Positions 17,968 through 27,330 are shown, numbered from the stretch's first letter. The stretch: DNA of 64,000 nt from Schlegelella aquatica (GCF_026013905.1 NZ_CP110257.1:1116001-1180000), one strand, 5' to 3'. Numbers and translations: made by a program. The notes: generated by a model from the letters alone, not told the origin.

Positions 17968-18495
17968 TCAGGAACGGGCGTTCGCCAGGTCGCGCAGCAT
18001 CGTCGGGCCGGCCCGCTTCTCGATCTCGTGCAGCATCTCGCGGTTCCAGCCGAGCGCGAACATGGCCTCGGCCACCACGAACATCGGGCCCACCAGCAGG
18101 CCGACCAGGTCGTCGACGAAGGCGGGCTTGCGCCCTTCGTAGTAGTGGCCGATGAACTGGATCACCCAGCCCACCACGAAGGCGCCGATGCCGCTCGCCA
18201 GCCACACGAACGTGCTTTGCTGGCCGAGGGGCTGGCCGAGCGCGATCAGGACGCCGATCGCCACGCTCACCGCCACCCCGAGCACCAGGTGGCGCGTGAC
18301 ATACCACACCGCGGCGACCGCGAACACCAGCCACGCCGGCGTGAGCAGCCAGGGGCCGAACTGGAACTGGGGCCGGCCGAGCAGGACGCCCACGGCGAAC
18401 ACGATCAAGGGGACGCCGACGAAATGCGTCGCGATGTTGCGACGGTCGCGGTGGTACTCTGCGTACTGCGTCAGCAGGTCGAGGGCCTTGCGCAT
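17968..18495 (-). CDS. Mpo1-like (DUF962) membrane protein
   Basis: A 175-residue membrane protein of the Mpo1/YGL010w family. The conserved N-terminal LLTQYAEYHRDRRNIATHFVGVPL and the later IQFIGHYYEGRKPAFVDD are the family's signature His-rich segments, with about four hydrophobic helices between. Yeast Mpo1 is an Fe2+-dependent dioxygenase acting on 2-hydroxy fatty acids; bacterial homologues are uncharacterised. The ATG at 18495 has a good AGGAGAG upstream. It is convergent with fdhD and not part of its operon. Confidence 0.87.
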   Translation of the reverse strand: MRKALDLLTQYAEYHRDRRNIATHFVGVPLIVFAVGVLLGRPQFQFGPWLLTPAWLVFAVAAVWYVTRHLVLGVAVSVAIGVLIALGQPLGQQSTFVWLASGIGAFVVGWVIQFIGHYYEGRKPAFVDDLVGLLVGPMFVVAEAMFALGWNREMLHEIEKRAGPTMLRDLANARS

Positions 18496-18719
18496 GAGAC
18501 TCTCCTCTGGACGGCCGGTCACGGCCGCGTCACATTGCAATGCTAGGACGTTTGACCCGCGGATGACTGCAAGAATCCGCAGAAATGTCGTGCGGTTTGT
18601 CTCGGCACTTTCCCTAGGCGGGGGAGCGGCCGGCATCGCGCTGCCGCGCCTCGGTGGGCATGGGGGAGGGCGGTCGGCGGGGCCCCTACAATCGCACGAC
18701 CTTTCCTGGGGCAGGCCCG

Positions 18720-19289
18720 ATGAGCATCAAGAGCGACAAATGGATCCGGCGCATGGCCGAGCAGCACGGCATGATCGAGCCCTTCGAGCCGTCGCAGGTG
18801 CGCTATGCGGCCGACGGCCACAAGATCGTGAGCTACGGCACCAGCAGCTACGGTTACGACATCCGTTGCGCCAACGAGTTCAAGATCTTCACCAACATCA
18901 ACTCGACCATCGTCGACCCCAAGGCCTTCGATGAGAAGAGCTTCGTGGACTTCGTCGGCGACGTATGCATCATCCCGCCCAACAGCTTCGCGCTCGCCCG
19001 CACGGTCGAGTACTTCCGCATCCCGCGCAACGTGCTCACCATCTGCGTGGGCAAGAGCACCTACGCACGCTGCGGCATCATCGTCAACGTGACGCCCTTC
19101 GAGCCCGAGTGGGAGGGCTACGTCACCCTCGAGTTCAGCAACACCACGCCGCTGCCGGCCAAGATCTACGCCGGTGAGGGCTGCGCGCAGGTGCTGTTCT
19201 TCGAAAGCGACGAGGTCTGCGAGACGAGCTACCGCGACCGCGGGGGCAAGTACCAAGGCCAGCGCGGCGTGACGCTGCCCAAGACCTGA
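18720..19289 (+). CDS. dcd: dCTP deaminase
   Basis: A 189-residue enzyme converting dCTP to dUTP for thymidylate synthesis. It starts [19 protein letters not shown] and contains [19 protein letters not shown] and [17 protein letters not shown], the deaminase/dUTPase-fold active-site motifs. Length is as expected. A TACAAT at 18687-18692 may be its -10 element, though no clear -35 is visible. It runs into the 79-bp repeat array. Confidence 0.96.
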   Translation: MSIKSDKWIRRMAEQHGMIEPFEPSQVRYAADGHKIVSYGTSSYGYDIRCANEFKIFTNINSTIVDPKAFDEKSFVDFVGDVCIIPPNSFALARTVEYFRIPRNVLTICVGKSTYARCGIIVNVTPFEPEWEGYVTLEFSNTTPLPAKIYAGEGCAQVLFFESDEVCETSYRDRGGKYQGQRGVTLPKT

Positions 19290-19298
19290 GGCCCGGCG

Positions 19299-19631
19299 CC
19301 CGGCGCCCGGCCGCCCGAAGCCGGGCCGTCACCCCCGCGGGGGGTGGGGCGTATGCCCCGGGGGCGACGATATAAGGCCCGGCGCCCGGCCGCCCGAAGC
19401 CGGGCCGTCACCCCCGCGGGGGGTGGGGCGCACGCCCCGGGGGCGACGATATAAGGCCCGGCGCCCGGCCGCCCGAAGCCGGGCCGTCACCCCCGCGGGG
19501 GGTGGGGCGTATGCCCCGGGGGCGACGATATAAGGCCCGGCGCCCGGCCGCCCGAAGCCGGGCCGTCACCCCCGCGGGGGGTGGGGCGTATGCCCCGGGG
19601 GCGAAGACATAAGGCCCGGCGCCCGGCCGCC
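19299..19631. repeat. 79-bp tandem repeat array, 4.2 copies
   Basis: Four copies with an exact 79-bp period plus a partial fifth. Anchors CGCCCGAAGCC begin at 19312, 19391, 19470 and 19549. Copies are nearly identical: copy 2 has CGCACG for CGTATG, and copy 4 has GAAGACATA for GACGATATA. Each unit contains self-complementary GC-rich segments (CCCGGC...GCCGGG, CCCCCGCGGGGG, GCCCCGGGGGC) and a short AT-rich GATATAA. It fills the gap between convergent dcd and the ferritin-like gene. It may act in transcription termination, or be a strain-variable minisatellite. Confidence 0.95.
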
Positions 19632-19671
19632 GCGGTCGCCCCCGCACCGCACGGGCCGCATGGGCCGCGCC

Positions 19672-20394
19672 TCAAGTGGCCTCGCGGGCCACCGCCTCCC
19701 GCAGCCAGGTCTTCACCTGCCCGAGGTGCGCCTCCTCCTGCGTGAGGGCCGCCCGGAAGGTCTCGGCCATCTCGTCATGGCCGGTCTGCTCGGCCAGCGA
19801 GATGAGCAGTTCCCAGCTCGCGTGATCGGCCAGTTCCGCCATCAGGATCGCGTTGAGGCACTGGGCCACGGTGGTGCGCGGGTCGGTGAGCGTCTGCACG
19901 AGGCCCATGCTGGCCACGGCCGAGACGTCCGCGCAGGGCGTCTGCGCGGTCGGATCGGCGCCCAGGTTCTCCAGCGTGGTCTGCAGCAGCAGGAAGTGGC
20001 GCGCCTCGTCCTCGCGGATCTCGCGCAGGGCCTCCAGCGGCGGCACGAACGCACCGTCGGCGGCGAGCTGGCACTTGGTGATGAGCGCCTCGTAGAGCCG
20101 CACACCGGTTCTCTCGAACGCGAGCCGTTCGCCCAGCTTGTCGATCAGCACCTCGGGCTTCTCGCCCTTGAGCTTGGCCATGCCGGTGGTCAGCACGCCC
20201 TTGACGGTGCCGGGCAGGGGGACGGAGCCGACGCGGTCCGCCTCGGTGATCGCCTCGCCGCGAATGGCGGCGAAGCTCTTGCCCTCGGGCAGGGTCTCGG
20301 GTGCGGCCAGGGCGGCCTCGGCCATGCGGCTCACATCCACCGGCGACATCTTCGCGCCGGTGCGGTTCATCCCCATGTGGGTGGTGTTGTGCAT
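19672..20394 (-). CDS. Ferritin-like domain protein (diiron-type)
   Basis: A 240-residue, probably cytoplasmic protein. The C-terminal 150 residues look like a ferritin-like four-helix bundle: helices with FERTGVRLYEALI, REIREDEARHFLLL, LMAELADHASWELL and ALTQEEAHLGQVK, which supply the Glu and ExxH ligands of a diiron site. The N-terminus carries MHNTTHMGMNRTG and a short linker. The ATG at 20394 lies 16 bp after the next ferritin-like gene, so both form an operon. Substrate or storage function is unknown. Confidence 0.8.
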   Translation of the reverse strand: MHNTTHMGMNRTGAKMSPVDVSRMAEAALAAPETLPEGKSFAAIRGEAITEADRVGSVPLPGTVKGVLTTGMAKLKGEKPEVLIDKLGERLAFERTGVRLYEALITKCQLAADGAFVPPLEALREIREDEARHFLLLQTTLENLGADPTAQTPCADVSAVASMGLVQTLTDPRTTVAQCLNAILMAELADHASWELLISLAEQTGHDEMAETFRAALTQEEAHLGQVKTWLREAVAREAT

Positions 20395-20410
20395 CGCGGG
20401 TCTCCCGGGT

Positions 20411-21580
20411 TCAGTAGTTGACGACCTTGCGGGCGAGTTCGGTGCCGGGTGTCCAGCGGTAGCCCGCCGAGACCGCCTGCGAGGGCGAGCCTTGCGAGTT
20501 GAGCTGCTGCCGGTAGGCGAGGGTGGCTTCGCTCTCCGCACCGTCCGTCGTGAACTGCGGGCCGATCGCCCGGTAGCCCACCTCGCGCTCCAGCACCTCG
20601 CGCACGAAGGCGCGCTGGCTCTTGAACGGCATCATGGGCTCGACTTCGGTGAGGATCTGCGAGGCGTCGCGGCGCTCGATGTCCTCGAAGAGCCTCGCCA
20701 CCAGGTGCAGGTGGCCCAGCTCGTAGTCGAGGAAGCGCTCCCACAGCGCCTTGACGCGCGGGTTGCTCTCCTGGTCCAGGCAGGCGTGATAGACGTACAC
20801 CTCGGTGGCCTCGTGGATCAGCCATTTCTCGAGGAAGCTCTCGTGGGGGTCCTCCAGCGAGCCGTACTGGGTGACGTGCTGCTCTTCGATGGAGGCGATC
20901 TCCGCGTAGAGCTCGCGAGCGACCGGGTCGGCGAAGAGCGGCCCGATGTTCATGTAGTAGTCGTGCGTCTGGTATTCGGCCGCGGTGATGAGCGCTGCGT
21001 GGATCTTGCTCAGCAAGGCCGCGGTCGTCCGGTCGTAGGGCGTCCGGACATCGTCCACGGGGGCGCGGTGCTCGAGGAGCGTCGGCCGTCCCGGCAGGAT
21101 GTCGGTATAGCCTTGCAGGATGTTGTTCGCATCCTTGCCCTCCAGCCGGTCCAGCAGGGCCGAGTAGCGATAGAGGTGGTCGAAGTCCTCCAGCAGGCCG
21201 AAGCGGTAGGCCTGTGCGAGGTAGGGATCGGGCTCGTTCTGCGCGACGGCCGCCGTCACCTCGATGGCGACCTGCTCGTAGGCGATGGTCGTCTCGATGG
21301 GCGAGTGGTCGGCGCCCAGCAGCCAGTTGATGACGGTGGCCTGGTGCTGTTCGACGCGTCGCACCTCGGCCAGCGGCACGCGCAGCTCGCCGTTGAAGCG
21401 AGCGATCAGGTGCTTGAGGCGCAGGGCGTCGAGCTCCAGTCCGTTGAGCAGGATGACGCGCACGCGGGTGAACGCGTCGTCGTCGAGCTTGCTGATGGGC
21501 TTGGGATTGAGGTCTTTCCACGTGAAGCGCTGCTGATCGAGAGGGCAGCCCTTCGAGTCGAAGAAGTTGATGCGGGCCAT
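20411..21580 (-). CDS. Large ferritin-like protein, two apparent helical bundles
   Basis: A 389-residue protein without signal peptide. Two segments each show ferritin-like ligand spacing: IETTIAYEQVAIEVTAAV with EDFDHLYRY in the first half, and YAEIASIEEQHVTQYGS, WLIHEATEVYVYHACLDQE and YELGHLHLVARLFE in the second. This suggests tandem four-helix bundles, the second best preserved. The N-terminus MARINFFDSKGCPLDQ is distinctive. GAGGAAA precedes the ATG. It is first in an operon with the smaller ferritin-like protein. I do not know a characterised homologue. Confidence 0.76.
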   Translation of the reverse strand: MARINFFDSKGCPLDQQRFTWKDLNPKPISKLDDDAFTRVRVILLNGLELDALRLKHLIARFNGELRVPLAEVRRVEQHQATVINWLLGADHSPIETTIAYEQVAIEVTAAVAQNEPDPYLAQAYRFGLLEDFDHLYRYSALLDRLEGKDANNILQGYTDILPGRPTLLEHRAPVDDVRTPYDRTTAALLSKIHAALITAAEYQTHDYYMNIGPLFADPVARELYAEIASIEEQHVTQYGSLEDPHESFLEKWLIHEATEVYVYHACLDQESNPRVKALWERFLDYELGHLHLVARLFEDIERRDASQILTEVEPMMPFKSQRAFVREVLEREVGYRAIGPQFTTDGAESEATLAYRQQLNSQGSPSQAVSAGYRWTPGTELARKVVNY

Positions 21581-21807
21581 GGGGGTTTCCTCGTGGGACG
21601 GTTGCACCCGCACCCCGGTGGGAGCGGGCTCCCCGAAAGGCCAGCAAGGGGTATTCCCTCGCCGCTCGGGCGGGGCTCGGCATCAGGGGCTGTGCATGAG
21701 GGGCTCCGCAGCGACGGGGAGGGGCGCTCTGGCCGCCCCTTGCTTCCATGGGCCGGGCATTCGCCGTGCTACGCAGACATGGGAACGAGTGCCACTGGGA
21801 GGCCCCG

Positions 21808-22683
21808 ATGCGTTGGCAAGGCCGCCGCGAAAGCGAGAACGTGGAGGACCGCCGATCCGCCGGCGTACCGGGCCTGGGGGGCCTGCGGCTCGGGGGCGGG
21901 CTGGGCATCGGCGGCGTGCTGGTGGCGCTGGTGCTCAGCTGGCTGCTCGGCATCAACCCGCTGACCTTGCTCGGCATGATGGAGGCGACGGGGCCGGCGC
22001 CCGATTCGCGCTCCGTGCCGGCGCAAAGCCTGCCGGCCGACGACTCGATGGGGCGGTTCGTCGCCGTCGTGCTGGCCGACACCGAGGACGTGTGGAACCA
22101 GCTCTTCTCGCGCGCCGGGGCCGACTACCGGGAGCCGCGCCTCGTGCTCTTTCGAGGGGCGACTGCCACGGCCTGCGGGCGGGGGCAGGCGGCCATGGGG
22201 CCGTTCTATTGCCCGGCCGACGAGCGGGTGTACATCGACCTGGAGTTCTTCGACACCCTGCGGCAGCGCCTGGGCGCGCCGGGCGACTTCGCGCAGGCTT
22301 ATGTGATTGCGCACGAGGTGGGTCACCACGTCCAGCGCCTGCTCGGCATCACCGACCAGGTGGAGTCCATGCGCGGGCGTGTGAGCGAGGCCCAGTTCAA
22401 CGCCTTGTCCGTGCGGCTCGAGCTGCAGGCCGACTGCTTCGCGGGCGTGTGGGCCCACCACGCCGAGCGCAGCAAGCAGGTGCTGGAGCACGGCGATCTG
22501 GACGAGGCGCTGCGTGCGGCCGCTCAGATCGGCGACGACACCTTGCAGCGGCGAACGCAAGGGCAGGTGGTGCCGGAGAGCTTCACCCACGGCACCAGTG
22601 CCCAGCGGGCCCGGTGGTTCCGCCGGGGCTGGGAAGGCGGCAGCGTCCAAGCGTGCAACACATTCGAGGCCCGGGAGCTCTGA
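21808..22683 (+). CDS. Neutral zinc metallopeptidase (YpfJ family)
   Basis: A 291-residue membrane-anchored peptidase. It begins MRWQGRRESENVEDRR, has one hydrophobic segment rich in Gly and Leu (about 27-53), and carries the zinc motif HEVGHHVQ with a third-ligand region ELQADCFAGVWAHH. The family is annotated as putative neutral zinc metallopeptidase; E. coli YpfJ has no firm substrate. The start at 21808 matches the family N-terminus (RWxGRRxSxNVEDRR). It is divergent from the ferritin-like operon. Confidence 0.9.
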   Translation: MRWQGRRESENVEDRRSAGVPGLGGLRLGGGLGIGGVLVALVLSWLLGINPLTLLGMMEATGPAPDSRSVPAQSLPADDSMGRFVAVVLADTEDVWNQLFSRAGADYREPRLVLFRGATATACGRGQAAMGPFYCPADERVYIDLEFFDTLRQRLGAPGDFAQAYVIAHEVGHHVQRLLGITDQVESMRGRVSEAQFNALSVRLELQADCFAGVWAHHAERSKQVLEHGDLDEALRAAAQIGDDTLQRRTQGQVVPESFTHGTSAQRARWFRRGWEGGSVQACNTFEAREL

Positions 22684-22782
22684 GCCGACGTCCGACGGCT
22701 GGACGCCGATCGACGGGCCTCGACAAACCCTTCGCAGGAGAGGCCGGTCCGCGTCACAATCGGGGCAAGGAACGCACGACCG

Positions 22783-23148
22783 ATGAGATCCCCGGTGAGA
22801 CCGGCCGCGCTGGTGGCCGCCTACTTCGACGCCCTCCTGCCGGAGCAGCGGCTGACCGCCCAGTCTCTGCAGCGGGCCGTGCTGGAGGCCGCGCCTGAGC
22901 TGGAGCAGTCCGTCAAGTGGGGCAATCTGGTGTTCGGTCTGCGCGGGCAGAACCTCATGGCCATCGTCACGCACAAGGGCCATGCCAATCTGCAGTTCTT
23001 CCAAGGGGCTGGGCTGGCCGCGCGCTTCCCTCAGTTGGAAGGCGGGGGCAAGGGGTTGCGCCATCTGAAGTGCCGCTATCGCCAGCCGATCGACGAGCCG
23101 CTCATCAAGGCGCTGGTGCGGGCGGCCGTGGAAGACGCCGCGGCTTGA
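22783..23148 (+). CDS. DUF1801 domain protein
   Basis: A 121-residue soluble protein of the DUF1801 (YdhG/iron-chaperone-like fold) family. SVKWGNLVFGLRGQNLMAIVTHKGHANLQFF and KGLRHLKCRYRQPID segments match the family core. Small proteins of this type are widespread and mostly uncharacterised. It begins 99 bp after the zinc peptidase gene. No regulatory signal stands out. Confidence 0.82.
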   Translation: MRSPVRPAALVAAYFDALLPEQRLTAQSLQRAVLEAAPELEQSVKWGNLVFGLRGQNLMAIVTHKGHANLQFFQGAGLAARFPQLEGGGKGLRHLKCRYRQPIDEPLIKALVRAAVEDAAA

Positions 23149-23170
23149 GCGCCGGCCGGGCCGAGGCCCT

Positions 23171-23449
23171 TCAGCGGTCGGCGCGCGCGAGGGCGTCCAG
23201 CCAGTCGCAGCGCAGGCGGTGGCGCTCGTGCATGCGCGCTCGCCAGCTCACGTAGAGCTCCGGCGCGAGCGAGCACAGCAGACACAGCGGCATCAGGTGC
23301 CAGGGGGCGAGCAGCAGGGCCGCCGGCACCCCCACCCAGCCCAGTACCCATGCGGTCAAGACGGCGTCGTACACCCGGTACTCGACGGGGTGGTCGTCCC
23401 GATGCACGACGTGCCACCGCTTGAGGGCTTGCATCTGGTGCAGATTCAT
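23171..23449 (-). CDS. Small membrane protein, unknown function
   Basis: A 92-residue protein starting MNLHQMQALKRWHVVHRDD, with two hydrophobic stretches (about 30-46 and 50-64) and a basic C-terminus (RARMHERHRLRCDWLDAL). It resembles short conserved Burkholderiales proteins with the same N-terminus but no assigned role. It is convergent with the DUF1801 gene and about 95 bp downstream of the GGDEF-EAL gene on the same strand. Confidence 0.7.
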   Translation of the reverse strand: MNLHQMQALKRWHVVHRDDHPVEYRVYDAVLTAWVLGWVGVPAALLLAPWHLMPLCLLCSLAPELYVSWRARMHERHRLRCDWLDALARADR

Positions 23450-23544
23450 GGCGACTCCCTGGCCGGCCCCACGCCCACGATGCGCAAATCGTAAGCTTCG
23501 CGTCAGTTCTGTCAAGCGGAGCAGGGCCGCGCCGGCGGGCGTCC

Positions 23545-25965
23545 TCACGCCAGCGCGGGGCCCGTCAGGCGCTCTCGCATCCAGGCCACGAAGCGATCGC
23601 CCGGCAGCGCCTCCGCGGCCAGGAAGCCCTGGTACTCGTCGCAGCCGTGGACTTCCAGGAAGGCGCGCTGGGCCTCGTTCTCGACGCCCTCGGCGGTCAC
23701 CCGGTGCCCCATGCTGCGCGCCACCTGGATGATCGATTGCGCGATTGCTGCGGAGCCCGCCGAGCCGGGCAGTTCGAGCACGAAGGAGCGATCGATCTTG
23801 ACCTTGTCGATCGGCAGTTCCTTGAGGTGGCGCAGCGAGAAGTAGCCGGTGCCGAAGTCGTCGACCGCCAGCTGCACGCCCCATTGCTTGAGCCGCTGCA
23901 GCTTGCGCTGCACTTCCGGGAGGTCGTCCATCAGCATGCGCTCGCTGAGCTCGAGCTCCAACAGGTGGCCCGGCACGTCTTCCTGCCGCAGGCTGCGCTC
24001 GATGGTGGCGAGCAGGTTGCTGGCGTGGAACTGGACGTTCGAGAGGTTCACCGCGACGGGGAAGGGGCGGCCGAGCAGGGCCGTCCAGCGCCGCGCCTGT
24101 CGCAAGGCCTCGGTCAGCACCCACTGTCCGAGCGGCAGCATCAGCCGCTGGTTCTCGATGGCGGGCAGGAACTCGCCGGGCAGCATCAGCCCGCGTTGGG
24201 GGTGGCGCCACCGCAGGAGTGCCTCGGCGCCGACGGGGCGGCCGTCGGTGAGCCGCACCTGGGGCTGGTACATCAGCTCGAATTCGCCGCGCTCCAGGGC
24301 CTGGGACAACTCGCCTTCGAGCAGCAGCGCCTCGTAGGCGGCGTCGGCGCGCGCCGGGTCGAAGAACTGGAAGTTGGCGCGACCGCGGGCCTTGGCGAGG
24401 TACAACGCCTGGTCGGCGTGGCGCACCAGGTCGCCGGGCGTCTCGGCATCGTCGGGAAAGAGGGCGATGCCGATGGAGGGTGTCACCGACAGCATCCGTC
24501 GCTCGACTTCGATCGGCACCTCCACAGCGGCGAGGAGCTTGCGGGCCACGTCCTCCACGTCGTCGCGGCGGCGCGCGTTGCTGAGCAGCGCCAGGAACTC
24601 GTCGCCGCCGAAGCGGGCGACGCGGTCGCTGGAGCGCAGGCTGCCGGCCAGGCGGCCCGCCACCGACTGCAGGAGCTTGTCCCCCACGAGGTGGCCCAGC
24701 GAATCGTTGACCCGCTTGAAGTTGTCCAGGTCGATGAAGAGCAGGGCCAGTCGCTCGTCGTTGTTGCGTGCGACGGCCAGCCGGTGCTCGAGGTCCTCCA
24801 TGAAGGCCAGCCGGTTCGGCAGGCCGGTCAGCACGTCGTGGTGGGCCAGGTGCCGGATGCGCCGCTGGGCGGCGTGCCGGTCGCGGATGTCGCGCACGAT
24901 GGACATGCGCAGGCGCTCGCCGTTGCGCACCATCGTGCGGCCGATGAACTCCACCGGGATGCGCTCGCCGCTCCTGTGGATGATCTCGCTCTCGTAGGTG
25001 GCGTCCTGCCCGGTGGCCTGGAGGTGGGCCACCTTCGCGCGGTGTTCGGGGGAGATGAAGTCCAGCGTATGGCGGCCGAGCAGTTCCTCGCGCGAGTAGC
25101 CGACGAGTTCACACACCGGAGGATTGACGTCGGTGATATAGCCGTCCTGGTGGAACACCACCCCTTCTGCGCTGGCCTGCATGAACTTCGCCAGCCGCTC
25201 CTCGGACTCGCGCACGGCCTGCTCGGCCAGGCGGTGGCGGGTGATGTCGATGATCAGCACGAAGGCCGCGATGGCTTGGCCTTGGGCATCGAAGTGCGGA
25301 CGCAGCGAGACCTCGATCCACTGCGTGCGGCCGTCGGGCAGCGAGCGCTTGCGCACGTAGGACACCGGCTGGCGGTCGCGCACCACCTTCTGCACGTGCG
25401 GATCGATCTCCTGCGCGGCGTCCTCGCCGATCACCTCGGCGAAGGTGCGTCCGACGATGCTGCGCTCGTCCCAGCCGAAGGTCTGGGCGTATTGCTTGTT
25501 CGCGAACAGGCAGGTGTAGTCGTGCGCCGAGTAGTACGCGATCAGCGCGGGCACGTTGTCGGCCGTCATGCGCAGCAACTCGGCCTGGGCCCGGGCCTCC
25601 AGCTCGGCGGTCTTGCCGCTCGTGACATCGTGGAAGAGGCACACGTGATGCGCCCTGCCCGGGTGCCAGTAGCCCGTACATTCGAGCCAGCGCGCCCCGG
25701 CGTCGGGCCACTGCCATCGCAGGCAGACGCTGAAGTCCTGGCGGCGCGCCAGGTGGTCGAGAAGCTCGTCGCGCGAGCCGGGTTCCAGCCCGTCGAGCCA
25801 GCCGCCATCACCCTCGCGGCAGCCCGCGGCGTCGCGGAAGGCATCGCTTACGTAGACAGGGGTCCCGTCCGTGCCGGCGGCCACCACCAAGCCGGGCACC
25901 ATTTCCCACCATGCCGTCTCGTTGGGCTGTGTGTGTGTGACAGCCTGCTTGCGGCCCCCATCCAT
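23545..25965 (-). CDS. PAS-GGDEF-EAL cyclic-di-GMP protein
   Basis: An 806-residue cytoplasmic signalling protein. Three PAS-type domains occupy about residues 15-400 (including VPALIAYYSAHDYTCLFANK and FMQASAEGVVFHQDG). They are followed by GGDEF with an intact RFGGDEF and an RSSD inhibitory I-site five residues before it, then EAL with GAEALLRWRHP and VDDFGTGYFSLRHL. Both diguanylate cyclase and phosphodiesterase motifs look intact, so net activity cannot be predicted. The start MDGGRKQ follows GAGGGG; the frame is open upstream but that part overlaps the terminator region. No membrane helices. Confidence 0.93.
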   Translation of the reverse strand: MDGGRKQAVTHTQPNETAWWEMVPGLVVAAGTDGTPVYVSDAFRDAAGCREGDGGWLDGLEPGSRDELLDHLARRQDFSVCLRWQWPDAGARWLECTGYWHPGRAHHVCLFHDVTSGKTAELEARAQAELLRMTADNVPALIAYYSAHDYTCLFANKQYAQTFGWDERSIVGRTFAEVIGEDAAQEIDPHVQKVVRDRQPVSYVRKRSLPDGRTQWIEVSLRPHFDAQGQAIAAFVLIIDITRHRLAEQAVRESEERLAKFMQASAEGVVFHQDGYITDVNPPVCELVGYSREELLGRHTLDFISPEHRAKVAHLQATGQDATYESEIIHRSGERIPVEFIGRTMVRNGERLRMSIVRDIRDRHAAQRRIRHLAHHDVLTGLPNRLAFMEDLEHRLAVARNNDERLALLFIDLDNFKRVNDSLGHLVGDKLLQSVAGRLAGSLRSSDRVARFGGDEFLALLSNARRRDDVEDVARKLLAAVEVPIEVERRMLSVTPSIGIALFPDDAETPGDLVRHADQALYLAKARGRANFQFFDPARADAAYEALLLEGELSQALERGEFELMYQPQVRLTDGRPVGAEALLRWRHPQRGLMLPGEFLPAIENQRLMLPLGQWVLTEALRQARRWTALLGRPFPVAVNLSNVQFHASNLLATIERSLRQEDVPGHLLELELSERMLMDDLPEVQRKLQRLKQWGVQLAVDDFGTGYFSLRHLKELPIDKVKIDRSFVLELPGSAGSAAIAQSIIQVARSMGHRVTAEGVENEAQRAFLEVHGCDEYQGFLAAEALPGDRFVAWMRERLTGPALA

Positions 25966-26037
25966 CGCCGACCCCTCGCTGCCCTTGCAGGCGCTCTTTG
26001 TCCCATGATAGGCCGAGCGACGGGCCTTGCGCTGTCG

Positions 26038-26088
26038 AAAATCGGCAACAAACACACGCAGGGGCGCCGGTTCGGGCGCCCCTGCGTG
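26038..26088 (-). terminator. Rho-independent terminator of glycine-zipper gene
   Basis: A perfect 14-bp stem (arms CACGCAGGGGCGCC, 26055-26068 and 26075-26088) with loop GGTTCG. Read on the reverse strand it is followed by a T-rich tract (TTTGTTGCCGATTTT). It lies directly downstream of the gene ending at 26117. Confidence 0.75.
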
Positions 26089-26116
26089 CCAGCGCGTGAT
26101 AGGGGTCGGCCGGTGC

Positions 26117-26341
26117 TCAGCGGTCCTTCTTGCCCGTCTGGTTGCCGATGATGCCGCCCACGGCCGCGCCGCCGATGGTGCCCGCGGTACTGCCGCCGGT
26201 GAGCACCGAGCCGGCCACGCCACCGGCGGCCGCGCCAATGGCGGTGTTGCGGTCGCGCTCCGACATGTTGGCACAGCCGCTCACGGCGGCTGCCAGCACC
26301 AGCGCCGAGGCCAGGGTGCCAAGGGTACGAACGCTTCTCAT
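26117..26341 (-). CDS. Glycine-zipper 2TM lipoprotein
   Basis: A 74-residue lipoprotein: signal peptide MRSVRTLGTLASALVLAA with lipobox AVSGC, then a glycine-zipper region (AIGAAAGGVAGSVLTGG and GGAAVGGIIGNQTG) of the type found in OsmB/SlyB-like outer-membrane proteins. Likely envelope-located and possibly stress-induced by analogy. It is a single-gene unit with a strong terminator behind it. Confidence 0.85.
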   Translation of the reverse strand: MRSVRTLGTLASALVLAAAVSGCANMSERDRNTAIGAAAGGVAGSVLTGGSTAGTIGGAAVGGIIGNQTGKKDR

Positions 26342-26532
26342 CTCTTCACTCCATCCGTCAGGGGGTGGGGCCGCACGCTGCGGCTCCATGACGGCAAGCG
26401 TAGGGCGTCGCGGCGGCCCCGTCCGTCGGCCGCAAGCCGCCGGGCGTGTCGGCCTGGGCCTACAGGCCCCGGGAGTGCCGCACTGGCGTGCCGCCCTGGC
26501 CGAGCCCCACGCCGCACGGCACAGGCAGGTCT

Positions 26533-27114
26533 TCACATCGCCGCGCGGCCGAGGCTGCGCAGCTTGGAGAACCAGCGGCGACGCGCGGCCTCGTCGAGCT
26601 GCTCGACCTCGCCGACCAGCGTCTCGTGCACCGGCGCGATGCCGACGAAGCCCAGGATGTTGCGCTCCAGCGACCGCACGCTGTGTGCGCGGAAGTACCA
26701 GCGATAGACGAGCGCCGGCATCCCCATCGTGACCACGACGCGCGCCGAGCGCCCCTTGAGCAGCTTGGCGCCCAGGCCGCCCTCGCCACGCCCCACGGCG
26801 AAGCCCGGCCGCGCCACCTGTTCCAGGAAGCCCTTCAGCAAGGCGGGCATGTCGCCCAGCCACAGCGGGAAGAACAGCACCAGGTGCTCGGCCCAGGCGA
26901 TGTCCTGCTGGGCCGACTGCAGGCCCGGCGGGGCGGTCCCGGACTCCCACTCCGCCTTGGTGCGCAGCAGCGGGAAGTCGAGGCGGGCCACGTCGATCCG
27001 GCGCACCTCGTGCCCGGCGTCCGCCGCGCCTTGCGCGTAGGCATGGGCCAGGCTGTGGCAGAGGCGGTGCGGGTCGGGGTCGGGATGGCCCTGGATCAGG
27101 AGGATGCGGGTCAC
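26533..27114 (-). CDS. NAD(P)H-dependent flavodoxin-fold oxidoreductase
   Basis: A 193-residue flavoprotein of the NAD(P)H-quinone reductase (MdaB/KefF-like, Flavodoxin_2) family. It starts VTRILLIQGHPDPDPHRLC, contains the FMN-binding FFPLWLGDMPALLKGFLEQV and a later TMGMPALVYRWYF loop. I use a GTG start because the family begins right at this motif; an upstream ATG would add about 21 residues with no match. Probable cytoplasmic quinone or xenobiotic reductase; substrate unknown. Confidence 0.84.
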   Translation of the reverse strand: MTRILLIQGHPDPDPHRLCHSLAHAYAQGAADAGHEVRRIDVARLDFPLLRTKAEWESGTAPPGLQSAQQDIAWAEHLVLFFPLWLGDMPALLKGFLEQVARPGFAVGRGEGGLGAKLLKGRSARVVVTMGMPALVYRWYFRAHSVRSLERNILGFVGIAPVHETLVGEVEQLDEAARRRWFSKLRSLGRAAM

Positions 27115-27330
27115 GGCCAGTCGGAAGAGGGCAAGGGCGATGGTCTTCGATGGTGGTGGCCGCCGGCCCAGCGCCATTGAGGAATCGCAAGCAGGCAGCC
27201 TCCCGCGCGGCGCAGGAGCTGGCAGCCCGCGCTCGGCCGGCGGGCCTTGATTGCCGTGCCTTCGACCCCATTTCCGGGGCAAGTGTCCACGCAGCCGGCA
27301 CCCGGGCCGGCGATTGACGGTATTCGGAAC

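Noticed and set aside
19299..19631. Tandem repeats as a CRISPR array
   Set aside because: The period is an exact 79 bp with nearly identical units, no unique spacers and no cas genes nearby.
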